Assembly (NCBI GenBank): GCA_002421825.1
Contig: DISR01000058.1
Location: 33,553 to 57,938, forward strand
Source of the DNA: Thiobacillus sp. UBA6205
Lineage (GTDB): Bacteria; Pseudomonadota; Gammaproteobacteria; Burkholderiales; Thiobacillaceae
DNA length: 24,386 nt
Direction: 5' to 3'
Within the stretch, counting starts at the first letter, position 1. Every line of letters begins with the position of its first letter. Positions 7,943-15,288 of the stretch are shown piece after piece. The translations under genes were made by a program, and so were the position numbers. The notes beneath the pieces were generated by a model. The model made no database searches, was not told the DNA's origin, and was given only the letters and a program-made list of their open reading frames with translations.

Positions 7943-8395
7943 TCAGGCGTGCCGGGGGGCAGGATGCAGAAACATCTCGGCCAGACGCCCGAGCAGGCTG
8001 CGCCGGGCCACCGTCAGGACATCCGCCCCATCCGCGACCCCATGAGGCAGCTGGCCGGCGCAGGCAACAACCAGATCGGGGGCCCAGTCGCGGACAATCT
8101 CGCCCAGCACGTTTTTCGGTTCGCCCCACACCACCCTGGCTTCTGCCCAACCCAGGTTCTTGCGCGCCAACTGCAGATCCAGGCGCTTCCTCGCCTCCGG
8201 CGCCATCCTCGCGGCAGTCTCTCCCGGCAGGGCAGCTGCAGGCCCATCCGGCTCAAAACCGCTGCCGGTGTCCAGCACGCGCACCACCAGTATTTGCGCG
8301 CGCTGCCCCTGGGCAATTTCAGCGGCGCGCTGCAGCAGCATCTCCCCCTGGCCCGCGGAAGTAATCGGGACCAGTATGCGTTGATAGGTTTTCAT
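7943..8395 (-). CDS. Universal stress protein (UspA family)
   Basis: This 150-residue single-domain USP starts MKTYQRILVPITSAGQGEM, the standard first beta strand and loop. An internal VVRVLDTG strand follows, then a long helix and LVVACAGQLPHGVADGAD. The C-terminal part does not keep a clean G-x2-G-x9-G-S/T nucleotide-binding signature, so ATP binding is uncertain. The ATG at 8395 has AGGAGC a few nt upstream and lies 23 nt after the sulP-1 stop, so the two are co-transcribed. The second SulP operon in this window also begins with a USP-like gene, which suggests a functional pairing of USP with SulP. Confidence 0.85.
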   Translation of the reverse strand: MKTYQRILVPITSAGQGEMLLQRAAEIAQGQRAQILVVRVLDTGSGFEPDGPAAALPGETAARMAPEARKRLDLQLARKNLGWAEARVVWGEPKNVLGEIVRDWAPDLVVACAGQLPHGVADGADVLTVARRSLLGRLAEMFLHPAPRHA

Positions 8396-8418
8396 GGCAG
8401 TGCTCCTTCGATCTGACG

Positions 8419-10224
8419 TTATTGAGGCTTTGCTTCGGATTGCTGGTCTGTTGCCTGGCAAGGACGAAACAGCCGGTGGGGGCAGTTCATGCAAATGTCC
8501 GGGTCCAGGCGCGGGAACAGCGCTTCCGCCGGGCGGGACTTGGCCGGGTAGAGGTTTTGCTCGCCGATGTCCTGCATGAAGCCGCCTTTGCGCAGGGTGT
8601 CGGCCACGCTTTGCTTCATCCGGTAGAAGCTCAGGCTGCCGCCGGCGCGCGCCAGGTGTCTCGCGGTTTGGGCAAGAAACTCGGCGCCCGCAAGATCGAT
8701 GAAATTGATGCCGCTGGCCATCACGACCAGATGCTTTTGCTCCGGCGCGGCCTCCAGCGTTTCCTGCAACTGCTGCTGCAGATGTGAAACCGCACCGAAG
8801 AAGATGGAACCGTTCAGTCGCACCATCCTGATTTGCGGGCATTCCGGACGGCCGTCGACCGGAACGTAGTGATAGCTTTCGGGGTCCGAATCCGGCACCA
8901 CGGTTTCAATGGCCGGCCGCGAGGTGCGGTACAGGTAGAGCACCAGCGACAGGGCGATGCCGAAGAAGATGCCCTTTTCCAGGTCGACCAGGGTGCCGAT
9001 CAGGGTCACCCACAACACCACGGTTTCCTGCCGGCTGATTTTTGGCAGCAGGCCGATGTGATGAAAATCGATCAGGCCCCAGGCCACCAGAAACAGGATG
9101 CCGGCCATGGCGGCATTCGGCAGGTAAGCCGCCAGCGGCGCCACCAGCAGCAGGATCAGCACCAGGAAGAGCGCGGCAAAGACCGCAGCCAGCGGCGTCC
9201 TGGCATCGGCGGCATAGTTGACGCCGCTGCGGTTGAAGGAACCGGAGGAAGCGTAGCCGGAAAAGAAGCTGCCGACGATGTTGGACAGCCCCTGGCCGAT
9301 GAACTCCTGGTTGCCGTCGATGTGCTGCCCGGAACGGATGGCGATGGCGCGGGAAATCGACACCGCCTCGGTCAAGGCCAGCATGGTGATGATCAGCGCG
9401 GGAAATACCATCTGCGACAGGGCGTGGAACGAAAAGTCCGGCAGCGACAACGGCGGCAGTCCGGAGGGCAGCGCGCCCACCGTGCCGATGCCGGTCGTGC
9501 CCGCGCCGTAATAGGCGTTGACGCCGGCCGCGAACAGACTCCCTGCCACCATGGCCACGATCATGTAAGGCAATTTGGGCGCAAAGCGCTTGGTCAGAAT
9601 GCCGGCGATCAGCGTTACCAGGCTCACCGACAGCACGTAGTAATTGATGCTGTCCGCCTGCAGCGCGAACTGCTCCAGGGTGTTGAAGAACGGCGTGCCG
9701 CGCGGAATCTCCACGCCGAAGAAATTCTTGATCTGGCTGCCGGCAATGAGCAGCGCCGCGCCGGCGGTGAAGCCGATCACCACGGTGTGCGAAATGAAAT
9801 TCACCAGCACGCCCATGCGCGCCAGGCCCAGGGCCAGCTGGAACACGCCGGTGAGAAAGGTCATGGTCAGCACCAGGGCGATGAATTCCGGCGTGCCTGG
9901 CGAGGCATAGGGGCTGACCGAGGCGAACACGGCGATGGAAATCGCGGTGGTGGGGCCGGACACCATATGCCAGCTCGAGCCGAACAGCGCAGCGACGATG
10001 GCCGGCATCATGGCCGCATACAGGCCGTATTCCGGCGGCAGCCCTGCAATGATGGCGAAGGCCACAGCCTGCGGCAGCACGATCAGCGCGCCGGTCAGGC
10101 CGGCCATGGCGTCGTCGCGCGCGTTGGCTCGGGTTACCCGGTCACGCCAGCGCAGGAACGGAAACAGCCGTTGCCAATTGAAAGGGATGCGCAGCGCATC
10201 CGCGCGGGTCTGTGCCGCATACAT
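8419..10224 (-). CDS. SulP-family anion transporter with STAS domain (sulP-1)
   Basis: This is an inner-membrane SulP/SLC26 carrier of 601 residues. The N-terminal signature LPQAVAFAIIAGLPPEYGLY and about 12-14 membrane segments are followed by a cytoplasmic STAS domain (from about 450, with INFIDLAGAEF). It ends in a cysteine tail, DPDICMNCPHRLFRPC (574-589). Family members carry sulfate, bicarbonate (BicA) or other anions, and the sequence alone does not settle the substrate. The adjacent carbonic anhydrase favours bicarbonate, while a sulfur-oxidiser lifestyle would favour sulfate. I prefer the ATG at 10224, preceded by TTGGAG; a TTG at 10248 is also possible. An operator-like direct repeat lies 48 nt upstream. 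It is first in an operon with USP, regulator and kinase. Confidence 0.92.
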   Translation of the reverse strand: MYAAQTRADALRIPFNWQRLFPFLRWRDRVTRANARDDAMAGLTGALIVLPQAVAFAIIAGLPPEYGLYAAMMPAIVAALFGSSWHMVSGPTTAISIAVFASVSPYASPGTPEFIALVLTMTFLTGVFQLALGLARMGVLVNFISHTVVIGFTAGAALLIAGSQIKNFFGVEIPRGTPFFNTLEQFALQADSINYYVLSVSLVTLIAGILTKRFAPKLPYMIVAMVAGSLFAAGVNAYYGAGTTGIGTVGALPSGLPPLSLPDFSFHALSQMVFPALIITMLALTEAVSISRAIAIRSGQHIDGNQEFIGQGLSNIVGSFFSGYASSGSFNRSGVNYAADARTPLAAVFAALFLVLILLLVAPLAAYLPNAAMAGILFLVAWGLIDFHHIGLLPKISRQETVVLWVTLIGTLVDLEKGIFFGIALSLVLYLYRTSRPAIETVVPDSDPESYHYVPVDGRPECPQIRMVRLNGSIFFGAVSHLQQQLQETLEAAPEQKHLVVMASGINFIDLAGAEFLAQTARHLARAGGSLSFYRMKQSVADTLRKGGFMQDIGEQNLYPAKSRPAEALFPRLDPDICMNCPHRLFRPCQATDQQSEAKPQ

Positions 10225-10250
10225 GGCGAAAACTCCAACCTGAAGCAATG

Positions 10251-10301
10251 GCTGAAGTCTGACGAGGTGCGCGTTAACGCCCGGTTAAGCCCGGGTCAAG
10301 C
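10251..10301 (-). promoter_or_regulatory. Duplicated ~50-bp control segment, copy 1 (sulP-1)
   Basis: Copy 1 of a segment repeated at 10941-10990. The core is GTTAAC (10273-10278), N5, GTTAAG (10284-10289) on the plus strand, an 11-bp direct repeat of the kind bound by PmrA/QseB-type regulators. It is flanked by a shared GAAGTCTG and a shared CCGGTTAAGCCCGGG. The core lies 48 nt upstream of the sulP-1 ATG. The 10225-10357 gap holds nothing else I can identify. Confidence 0.55.
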
Positions 10302-10357
10302 GCAGGTGAAATCCCCTGGGAAGCCGCGATTGCAGGCGCGCGGCCGCAACGGTGCGC

Positions 10358-10918
10358 TCAAAACTCGTTGCGGATGCGCTTGTAGCCCTTGACCAGCTCG
10401 TTGTTCGCCTGCGTCACGCTCTCCGAAAAATCGCTCTCATCCGCGGTCACGCGCTCGATGCCGGCCAAGTCCGCGTCGGAGTGGATGTTGGCGGTCGAAG
10501 GAATGTAGAAGCTGTGCGGCACTTCGCAGCCCTCGACCACGGAGTTGTGGCGGATCACCGAATGGCTGCCGACCACGCAGTTGAACAGCACCGTGTTGAA
10601 GCCGACGAATACGTGGTCGCCGACCGTGCAGGGGCCATGCACGATGGAGCGGTGCGCGATCGAGGTGTTGCGGCCAATGTTTACGCCCCCGCCCGCCTTG
10701 CAGTGGATGACCACGCCGTCCTGGATGTTGGAATGGGCGCCGATGACGATGGGCTCCATGTCGCCCGTCTCGTCGACCTCGTCGGCACGGATCACCGCAT
10801 AGGGGCCGATAAACACGTTTTCCTCGACGATGACCCTGCCGCAAAGAATGGCGGTGGGGTCGACGTAGGCGGTTTCATGCACTACGGGCAAATGCCCGGA
10901 AGGGTTTCTGCGTATCAT
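10358..10918 (-). CDS. Gamma-class carbonic anhydrase
   Basis: It interconverts CO2 and bicarbonate. The 186-residue protein is a left-handed beta-helix with hexapeptide repeats (for example IVIGAHSNIQDGVVIH, VNIGRNTSIAH, CTVGDHVFVGF) and a C-terminal helix. The three zinc/iron-ligand histidines of the Cam family are present with correct spacing: H72, H89 and H94 (AHRSIVHG). R44, D46, E47 and Q66 match catalytic-pocket positions of Methanosarcina Cam, but the acidic loop carrying the Cam proton-shuttle glutamate is shortened, as in CamH-type enzymes. No signal peptide is seen, so it is cytoplasmic or membrane-complex bound. I chose the ATG at 10918 (GAGAAAG upstream) over 10960, which would run through the operator. 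It directly follows the complex small-subunit gene. Confidence 0.88.
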   Translation of the reverse strand: MIRRNPSGHLPVVHETAYVDPTAILCGRVIVEENVFIGPYAVIRADEVDETGDMEPIVIGAHSNIQDGVVIHCKAGGGVNIGRNTSIAHRSIVHGPCTVGDHVFVGFNTVLFNCVVGSHSVIRHNSVVEGCEVPHSFYIPSTANIHSDADLAGIERVTADESDFSESVTQANNELVKGYKRIRNEF

Positions 10919-10940
10919 GGCTTTCTCACATGCTCTGTTG

Positions 10941-10990
10941 GCCGAAGTCTGGCGCAGCAAGCGTTAACGGCCGGTTAAGCCCGGGCAAGC
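10941..10990 (-). promoter_or_regulatory. Duplicated ~50-bp control segment, copy 2 (carbonic anhydrase)
   Basis: This copy contains GTTAAC (10963-10968), N5, GTTAAG (10974-10979) on the plus strand. It begins right after the small-subunit stop codon and its core ends 44 nt before the carbonic anhydrase ATG. The spacing to the gene is nearly the same as for copy 1, which argues for a functional promoter/operator rather than chance. Confidence 0.55.
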
Positions 10991-11512
10991 TTATTTCCGC
11001 CCTTTGCCGACCGCGGCAAGGATGCCCTGCAGCAAGGCGACCGGCGTGGGCGGACAGCCGGGAATCTCTACATCGACCGGAATCACGTTGGAAATTTTTC
11101 CGCAGGAAGCATAGCTCTCGCCGAACATGCCGCCGGTGCAGGCGCACTCGCCCATGGCCACCACCCACTTTGGCTCGGGCGTGGCATCGTAGGCCCGCTT
11201 CAATGCCTCTTCCATGTGACGCGAAACCGGGCCGGTCACCAGCAGCACGTCCACATGGCGAGGGCTGGCCGAGAACTTCACGCCCATGCCGTCGATATTA
11301 TAGTGCGGGCCGTTGATGGCGTGGATTTCAAGTTCGCAGCCGTTGCAGGAGCCGGCGTCGACATGGCGAATCGCCACGGCCTGGCCGAATACCTTGAGGA
11401 TTTCCTCGTGCAGTTCCTGCTCGCGCGTGCGCAGGCTCGGGTCGGCCTTAACGGCTGGCTCGGTGACGATGCCGGTCTTGAAAATTTTCCGGAGGATAAG
11501 ATGGGTAGCCAT
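10991..11512 (-). CDS. NuoB/HycG-like small subunit of Ehr-type complex
   Basis: This 173-residue protein is homologous to complex I NuoB (PSST) and the formate hydrogenlyase small subunit HycG/HyfI. The four ligands of the proximal [4Fe-4S] cluster (N2 position) are present: C56 and C59 in GSCNGCE, C123 in GECACTGG and C153 in PGCPPTP. In the family this subunit binds the large subunit at the membrane interface. It is separated from the large-subunit gene by repeat element D (about 96 nt), whereas all upstream genes of the operon touch or overlap. Downstream, the carbonic anhydrase gene follows after a probable operator. The retained cluster beside a large subunit without NiFe ligands indicates an Ehr complex. 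Confidence 0.9.
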   Translation of the reverse strand: MATHLILRKIFKTGIVTEPAVKADPSLRTREQELHEEILKVFGQAVAIRHVDAGSCNGCELEIHAINGPHYNIDGMGVKFSASPRHVDVLLVTGPVSRHMEEALKRAYDATPEPKWVVAMGECACTGGMFGESYASCGKISNVIPVDVEIPGCPPTPVALLQGILAAVGKGRK

Positions 11513-11519
11513 TTTCTCA

Positions 11520-11603
11520 GTGAAGGGCGAAGGGTAAAGAGGGAAGGGTGTAAGGCATGGGCTGGGTTTTCTTACCCTTCACCCTTCTCCCTTCCCCCTT
11601 CAC
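11520..11603. repeat. Repeat element D: GAAGGG-type inverted repeat
   Basis: The left arm (11520-11554) consists of GAAGGGYN units (GTGAAGGGCGAAGGG...) and the right arm (11571-11603) of their complements (CTTACCCTTCACCCTTC...). They can form a long imperfect hairpin with a ~16-nt loop. It occupies the whole gap between the large- and small-subunit genes. Its right end, CCCTTCCCCCTTCAC, is shared with repeat element A at the window start. Confidence 0.6.
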
Positions 11604-11608
11604 GCATT

Positions 11609-13159
11609 TCATAAGTCCGGCCCGCTGTAGGAGAGGTTGAACGATTTGTTGATGAGCGGGAAATCCGGAACGATGTTGCCCAGCATGCCGATCTCCAGCA
11701 GCGGCCAGTTCTGCCACGAAGGGTCGTGCGGGTGCACCCGGTCGAGTTTGCCGGAGGCATCGATCCTCACCGCCACCAGCACTCCGCCGCGCCAGCCCTC
11801 CACCCAGCCGAGGCCTTCGCACATCGCCTGCACGGGCTTGAGCGGCGCACGGATCTCGCCCGTCGGCAGGCGCTTGAGGATTTCCCGAATCAGGCGCAGG
11901 GATTCGTGCACTTCGGCAAAGCGCACTTCCGCGCGCGCCAGCACGTCGCCCCTGCGCTGGGTGGCCATGTTCACATCCAGCTGGTCGTAGGGAGCCTGCG
12001 GAAACTGCGCACGCGCATCCCAGGCCTGGGCGCTCGCGCGGCCGGCCAGGCCGGTAAAGCCCAGGCGCGCCGCCAGGTCCGGCTTGCAGATGCCGGTATT
12101 GGCGAAACGGTCCTGCAGGGTGGCGTGTTCATCGTAGATGGCCTTGAGTTCTTGCACCTCGGCCTCGATGCGGGCGCAAATCCCGCCGAGTTCGATCATG
12201 CCCGCGTTGTCGATGTCGGCCGCCACGCCGCCGGGCACGATGCAATCGAAGAGGTAACGATGCCCGAAAAGTTTGGCAGACATCCGCAACCAGTCTTCCT
12301 TCAGGCGCCAGAACTGCATGAACCCGAAGGTGAGCGCCACGTCGTTGCCCAGATAGCCGAGGTCGCCCAGATGGTTGGCGACGCGTTCGATTTCCAGGAA
12401 CAGGGCGCGCAGCCACAACGCCCGCTCCGGCACTTCGCTCGCGGTCGCCATTTCGACGGCCATGCAGCAAGACCAGGCGAACGCGCTGTGCGAATCGCCG
12501 GAAACGCGGCCGGCGAGTTTCGCGCCGGTCGCAATGTCCATGCCTTCGAAACGCTTTTCGATGCCCTTGTGGGTGTAGCCGAAACGCTCTTCCAGCCTCA
12601 AGACGCGGTCGCCGATGACGGAAAAACGAAAGTGCCCAGGTTCGATGGTGCCGGCGTGAATCGGGCCGACCGGGATTTCGTGCACGCCATCGCCTTGCAC
12701 CCGGATGAAGGGGTAGGCGTCGACTTCAGTGAGGCGTGAGGCGTGAGGCGTGAGGCGGGTGAAATCCTTGCGCAGGGGAAAATCTCCTTCCGCCCAGGCG
12801 TTGTGGCGCAGCCACTTGCGATCGTCCACCGCACTTTCGGCGCGTATCCCCAGCAGGTCGAAGGTCGCGCGCTGCATGCGGTCGGCCTGGGGAAAGATGT
12901 GCGCGAGATCGGGGTAAACGGGCGCATCCGCAGACAGCGCGCTCGTCGCCCAGGCCAGGCCCGAGCTGGTCAGGAACGCCGCGTGGATGGAAAAGCCGCC
13001 GCCCAGGCGGCGGTCGTCCGCGCCCCACAGGGCAACGAGCTGCCCACCCTCTTCCTTGACCTCGCGCGCCAGCGCGAGCAGCTGTCCGACCTCCAGCTGG
13101 CCGCGCCAGATGTGCCTGCCGATGGGGTCGAGGTTCCAGTCGTGCTCGCCTATCCTCAT
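11609..13159 (-). CDS. NuoC/D-like large subunit of Ehr-type complex, NiFe ligands lost
   Basis: This 516-residue fusion has a NuoC-like (30-kDa) domain at about 1-125 and a NuoD/HycE/HyfG-like domain at about 155-516. The NuoD-like part aligns with HycE around GPIHAGTIEPGHFRF (165-179) and YTHKGIEKRFEG. True [NiFe] hydrogenases carry RxCGxC and DPCxxC. Here the first motif is RVSGDS (218-223) and the second DPSWQN (479-484), so all four metal-binding cysteines are replaced by Ser, Ser, Ser and Asn. It therefore cannot hold a NiFe centre and is best placed in the Ehr family between complex I and group 4 hydrogenases. The linker (about 134-145) is encoded by tandem GTGAGGC heptamers. The start lies 1 nt after the hyfF-like stop. 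Confidence 0.9.
   Translation of the reverse strand: MRIGEHDWNLDPIGRHIWRGQLEVGQLLALAREVKEEGGQLVALWGADDRRLGGGFSIHAAFLTSSGLAWATSALSADAPVYPDLAHIFPQADRMQRATFDLLGIRAESAVDDRKWLRHNAWAEGDFPLRKDFTRLTPHASRLTEVDAYPFIRVQGDGVHEIPVGPIHAGTIEPGHFRFSVIGDRVLRLEERFGYTHKGIEKRFEGMDIATGAKLAGRVSGDSHSAFAWSCCMAVEMATASEVPERALWLRALFLEIERVANHLGDLGYLGNDVALTFGFMQFWRLKEDWLRMSAKLFGHRYLFDCIVPGGVAADIDNAGMIELGGICARIEAEVQELKAIYDEHATLQDRFANTGICKPDLAARLGFTGLAGRASAQAWDARAQFPQAPYDQLDVNMATQRRGDVLARAEVRFAEVHESLRLIREILKRLPTGEIRAPLKPVQAMCEGLGWVEGWRGGVLVAVRIDASGKLDRVHPHDPSWQNWPLLEIGMLGNIVPDFPLINKSFNLSYSGPDL
12729..12756. repeat. Repeat E: four tandem GTGAGGC heptamers inside the large-subunit gene
   Basis: Four perfect head-to-tail copies of GTGAGGC. 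On the coding (minus) strand they encode part of the linker LTPHASRLTE between the NuoC-like and NuoD-like domains without breaking the frame. The unit matches those of repeat element B. Confidence 0.85.
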
Positions 13160-13160
13160 C

Positions 13161-14612
13161 TCAGCCTCCCAACAATGCAGCCGCCTGCCGATACCAGTCG
13201 GCCAGATAAGGCGGAATGAACAGGCCCAGCATCAGCACCAGCGCCAGGTGGACGAACACCGGGGTCAGTGCCGGCTGATAAGGCAGCCTGGGCAACTCGG
13301 TCTCGCCGAACACCATGGGTTGCACCTTGCCGAAGATGGAGGCGAACGCCACGCCCAGCGCCAGCAGCAGGAAGGGCGTCGCCCACGGATGCTCGTGCAT
13401 GGCGGTGGTGATGATGAGGAATTCGCTGGCGAACACGCCGAACGGCGGTACGCCGAGGATGGCGACGGTGCCGAGCATCATCCCCCAGCCGATGGTGGGA
13501 TTGGTCTTGATCAGCCCGCGGATGTCGCTCATCAACTGGCTGCCGGCTTTCTGCGTGGCATGGCCGACGGCGAAGAAGATGGCGGACTTGGTGAGCGAAT
13601 GCATGGTCATGTGCAGGAGCGCCGCGAAGTTCGCCACCGCGCCGCCCATGCCGAAGGCAAAGGTGATCAGCCCCATGTGCTCGATGGAGGAGTAGGCGAA
13701 CATGCGCTTCACGTCGGTCTGGCGCTTGATCAGGAAGGCCGCCAGCACCACCGAGAGCAGGCCGAAGCCCATCATCAGGTTGCCGGCCATCTCGGTGCCG
13801 AGCGCGCCGTCGACCAGCACCTTGGAGCGCATCACCGCGTACAGCGCGACGTTGAGCAAGAGGCCCGAAAGCACGGCGGATACCGGCGTCGGGCCTTCGG
13901 CGTGGGCGTCGGGCAGCCAGCTGTGCAATGGCGCCAGGCCGACCTTGGTGCCGTAGCCGACCAGCAGGAAGACGAAGGCCAGTGACAGCACCGTCGGTTC
14001 CAGCTCGGTCTTGACGCCGTTCAGGTGCGTCCACAGCAGGGCGGTGCCGCCCGAGCCGAGGATTTTCTCCGCAGCGAAATAGAGCAGGATGGTGCCGAAC
14101 AGCGCCAGCGCAATGCCGACCCCGCACAGGATGAAATACTTCCAGGCCGCTTCCAGCGAGGCCGGGGTGCGGTACAGCGACACCAGCAGCACGGTGGCGA
14201 GCGTCGCCGCCTCCATCGCCACCCACAGGATGCCCATGTTGTTGGTGGTCAGCGCCAGCAGCATGGCGCCGATGAAAATCTGGTAGCTGCTGTGGTACAG
14301 GCGCAGGCGCGTGGCATTGAGCCGCCCATGCTCCTCCTCGATGCGCATGTAGGGGCGCGAGAACAGCGCCGTGGTGAAGGCGACGAAAGCGGTCAGCGTG
14401 ACCAGGAAAACGTTGAAGGAGTCGATGAAGAACCAGCCGTTGCCCACCATCATCGGTCCTTCCGCGACGATGCGCACGGTCAGCCATGCCGCCACCGCCA
14501 GCGTCAGCAGGCTGAACAGGGCGTTGATCTCCGGCGCGTTGCGCCGGCAGCCCCACAGCGCCAGGAAAACACCGCCTGTCAGGGGAATGCCGAGTAACCA
14601 GAAAATTTCCAC
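13161..14612 (-). CDS. hyfF: HyfF-like antiporter-type membrane subunit
   Basis: This 483-residue polytopic protein (about 13-14 membrane segments) of the NuoL/M/N and Mrp-antiporter superfamily is closest in style to hydrogenase-4 HyfF. The ion-translocation residues are intact: E134 in the fifth helix (VAMEAATLATVLL), K223 in GTKVGLAPLHSW, the PDAHAEGPTPVSA loop (234-246), and a later lysine K342 in HSLTKSAIFF. These are the residues used for proton or Na+ pumping in complex I. The start codon is GTG, set by the end of the upstream hyfE-like gene 12 nt away. DabB and MpsA are also NuoL-like, but no DabA (DUF2309) partner is present. Confidence 0.92.
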   Translation of the reverse strand: MEIFWLLGIPLTGGVFLALWGCRRNAPEINALFSLLTLAVAAWLTVRIVAEGPMMVGNGWFFIDSFNVFLVTLTAFVAFTTALFSRPYMRIEEEHGRLNATRLRLYHSSYQIFIGAMLLALTTNNMGILWVAMEAATLATVLLVSLYRTPASLEAAWKYFILCGVGIALALFGTILLYFAAEKILGSGGTALLWTHLNGVKTELEPTVLSLAFVFLLVGYGTKVGLAPLHSWLPDAHAEGPTPVSAVLSGLLLNVALYAVMRSKVLVDGALGTEMAGNLMMGFGLLSVVLAAFLIKRQTDVKRMFAYSSIEHMGLITFAFGMGGAVANFAALLHMTMHSLTKSAIFFAVGHATQKAGSQLMSDIRGLIKTNPTIGWGMMLGTVAILGVPPFGVFASEFLIITTAMHEHPWATPFLLLALGVAFASIFGKVQPMVFGETELPRLPYQPALTPVFVHLALVLMLGLFIPPYLADWYRQAAALLGG

Positions 14613-14624
14613 GCCTTTTTGCCC

Positions 14625-15287
14625 TTATTTGTCCTTGAGCTTTTCCAGGTTTTTCAGATCCAGCGAATCGAAGGTCTCGCGAATCTGGAAGATGAAGATG
14701 CCGAGCACGAACACGGCCACCAGCACATCGAGCGCCACCCCAAGTTCCACCACCAGCGGCATGCCGTAGGTGGCGCTGGTGGCGGCGAAGAACAGGCCGT
14801 TCTCCATGGACAGGAAGCCGATCACCTGCGGGATGGCCTTGGTGCGCGTGATCATCATGAGGAAGGCGAGCAGCACGCAGGCGATGGCGATGCCCAGGGT
14901 CGAACGCGTCACCGTGCCGGACATCTCGGAAATGGGCAGCGCCAGGTTGAAGGCGAAGATCACCAGCACGATGCCGATCAGCATGGTGGTGGGGATGTTG
15001 ATCATCGGCTCCACGGCCCGGTTCACGTTCAGCCTTTTCACCAGGTGGTAGAAATACCAGGGCATGGCGATGACCTTGAGCGCCAAAGTCAGCGCCGCCG
15101 AGTAATACAGGTGGTGCTGGCCGGTGGACCAGGCGATGATGGCCGTGGACAAGGCCAGCGCCGCGCCCTGCCAGGCGAACAGGGCCACCAGGCCGACCAC
15201 GCGACGCTGCGACAGCATGGCGAACGAGATCAGCAGCAGCAGGGCCGCGAGCAGGTTGACGATCTGCAGATGGTAGGTCAGCGTCAT
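14625..15287 (-). CDS. hyfE: HyfE-like membrane subunit (NuoK-containing)
   Basis: This 220-residue membrane protein, about the size of E. coli HyfE (216), has about six membrane segments. The C-terminal half contains a NuoK-like helix set with acidic residues in the membrane: E162 in GFLSMENGLFF and the glutamate and aspartate in VVELGVALDVLVAVF. It ends in a charged cytoplasmic tail. In complex I-type machines this subunit links the antiporter subunits to the HyfC/NuoH core. The ATG is 1 nt beyond the hyfC-like stop. Confidence 0.9.
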   Translation of the reverse strand: MTLTYHLQIVNLLAALLLLISFAMLSQRRVVGLVALFAWQGAALALSTAIIAWSTGQHHLYYSAALTLALKVIAMPWYFYHLVKRLNVNRAVEPMINIPTTMLIGIVLVIFAFNLALPISEMSGTVTRSTLGIAIACVLLAFLMMITRTKAIPQVIGFLSMENGLFFAATSATYGMPLVVELGVALDVLVAVFVLGIFIFQIRETFDSLDLKNLEKLKDK

Positions 15288-15288
15288 G

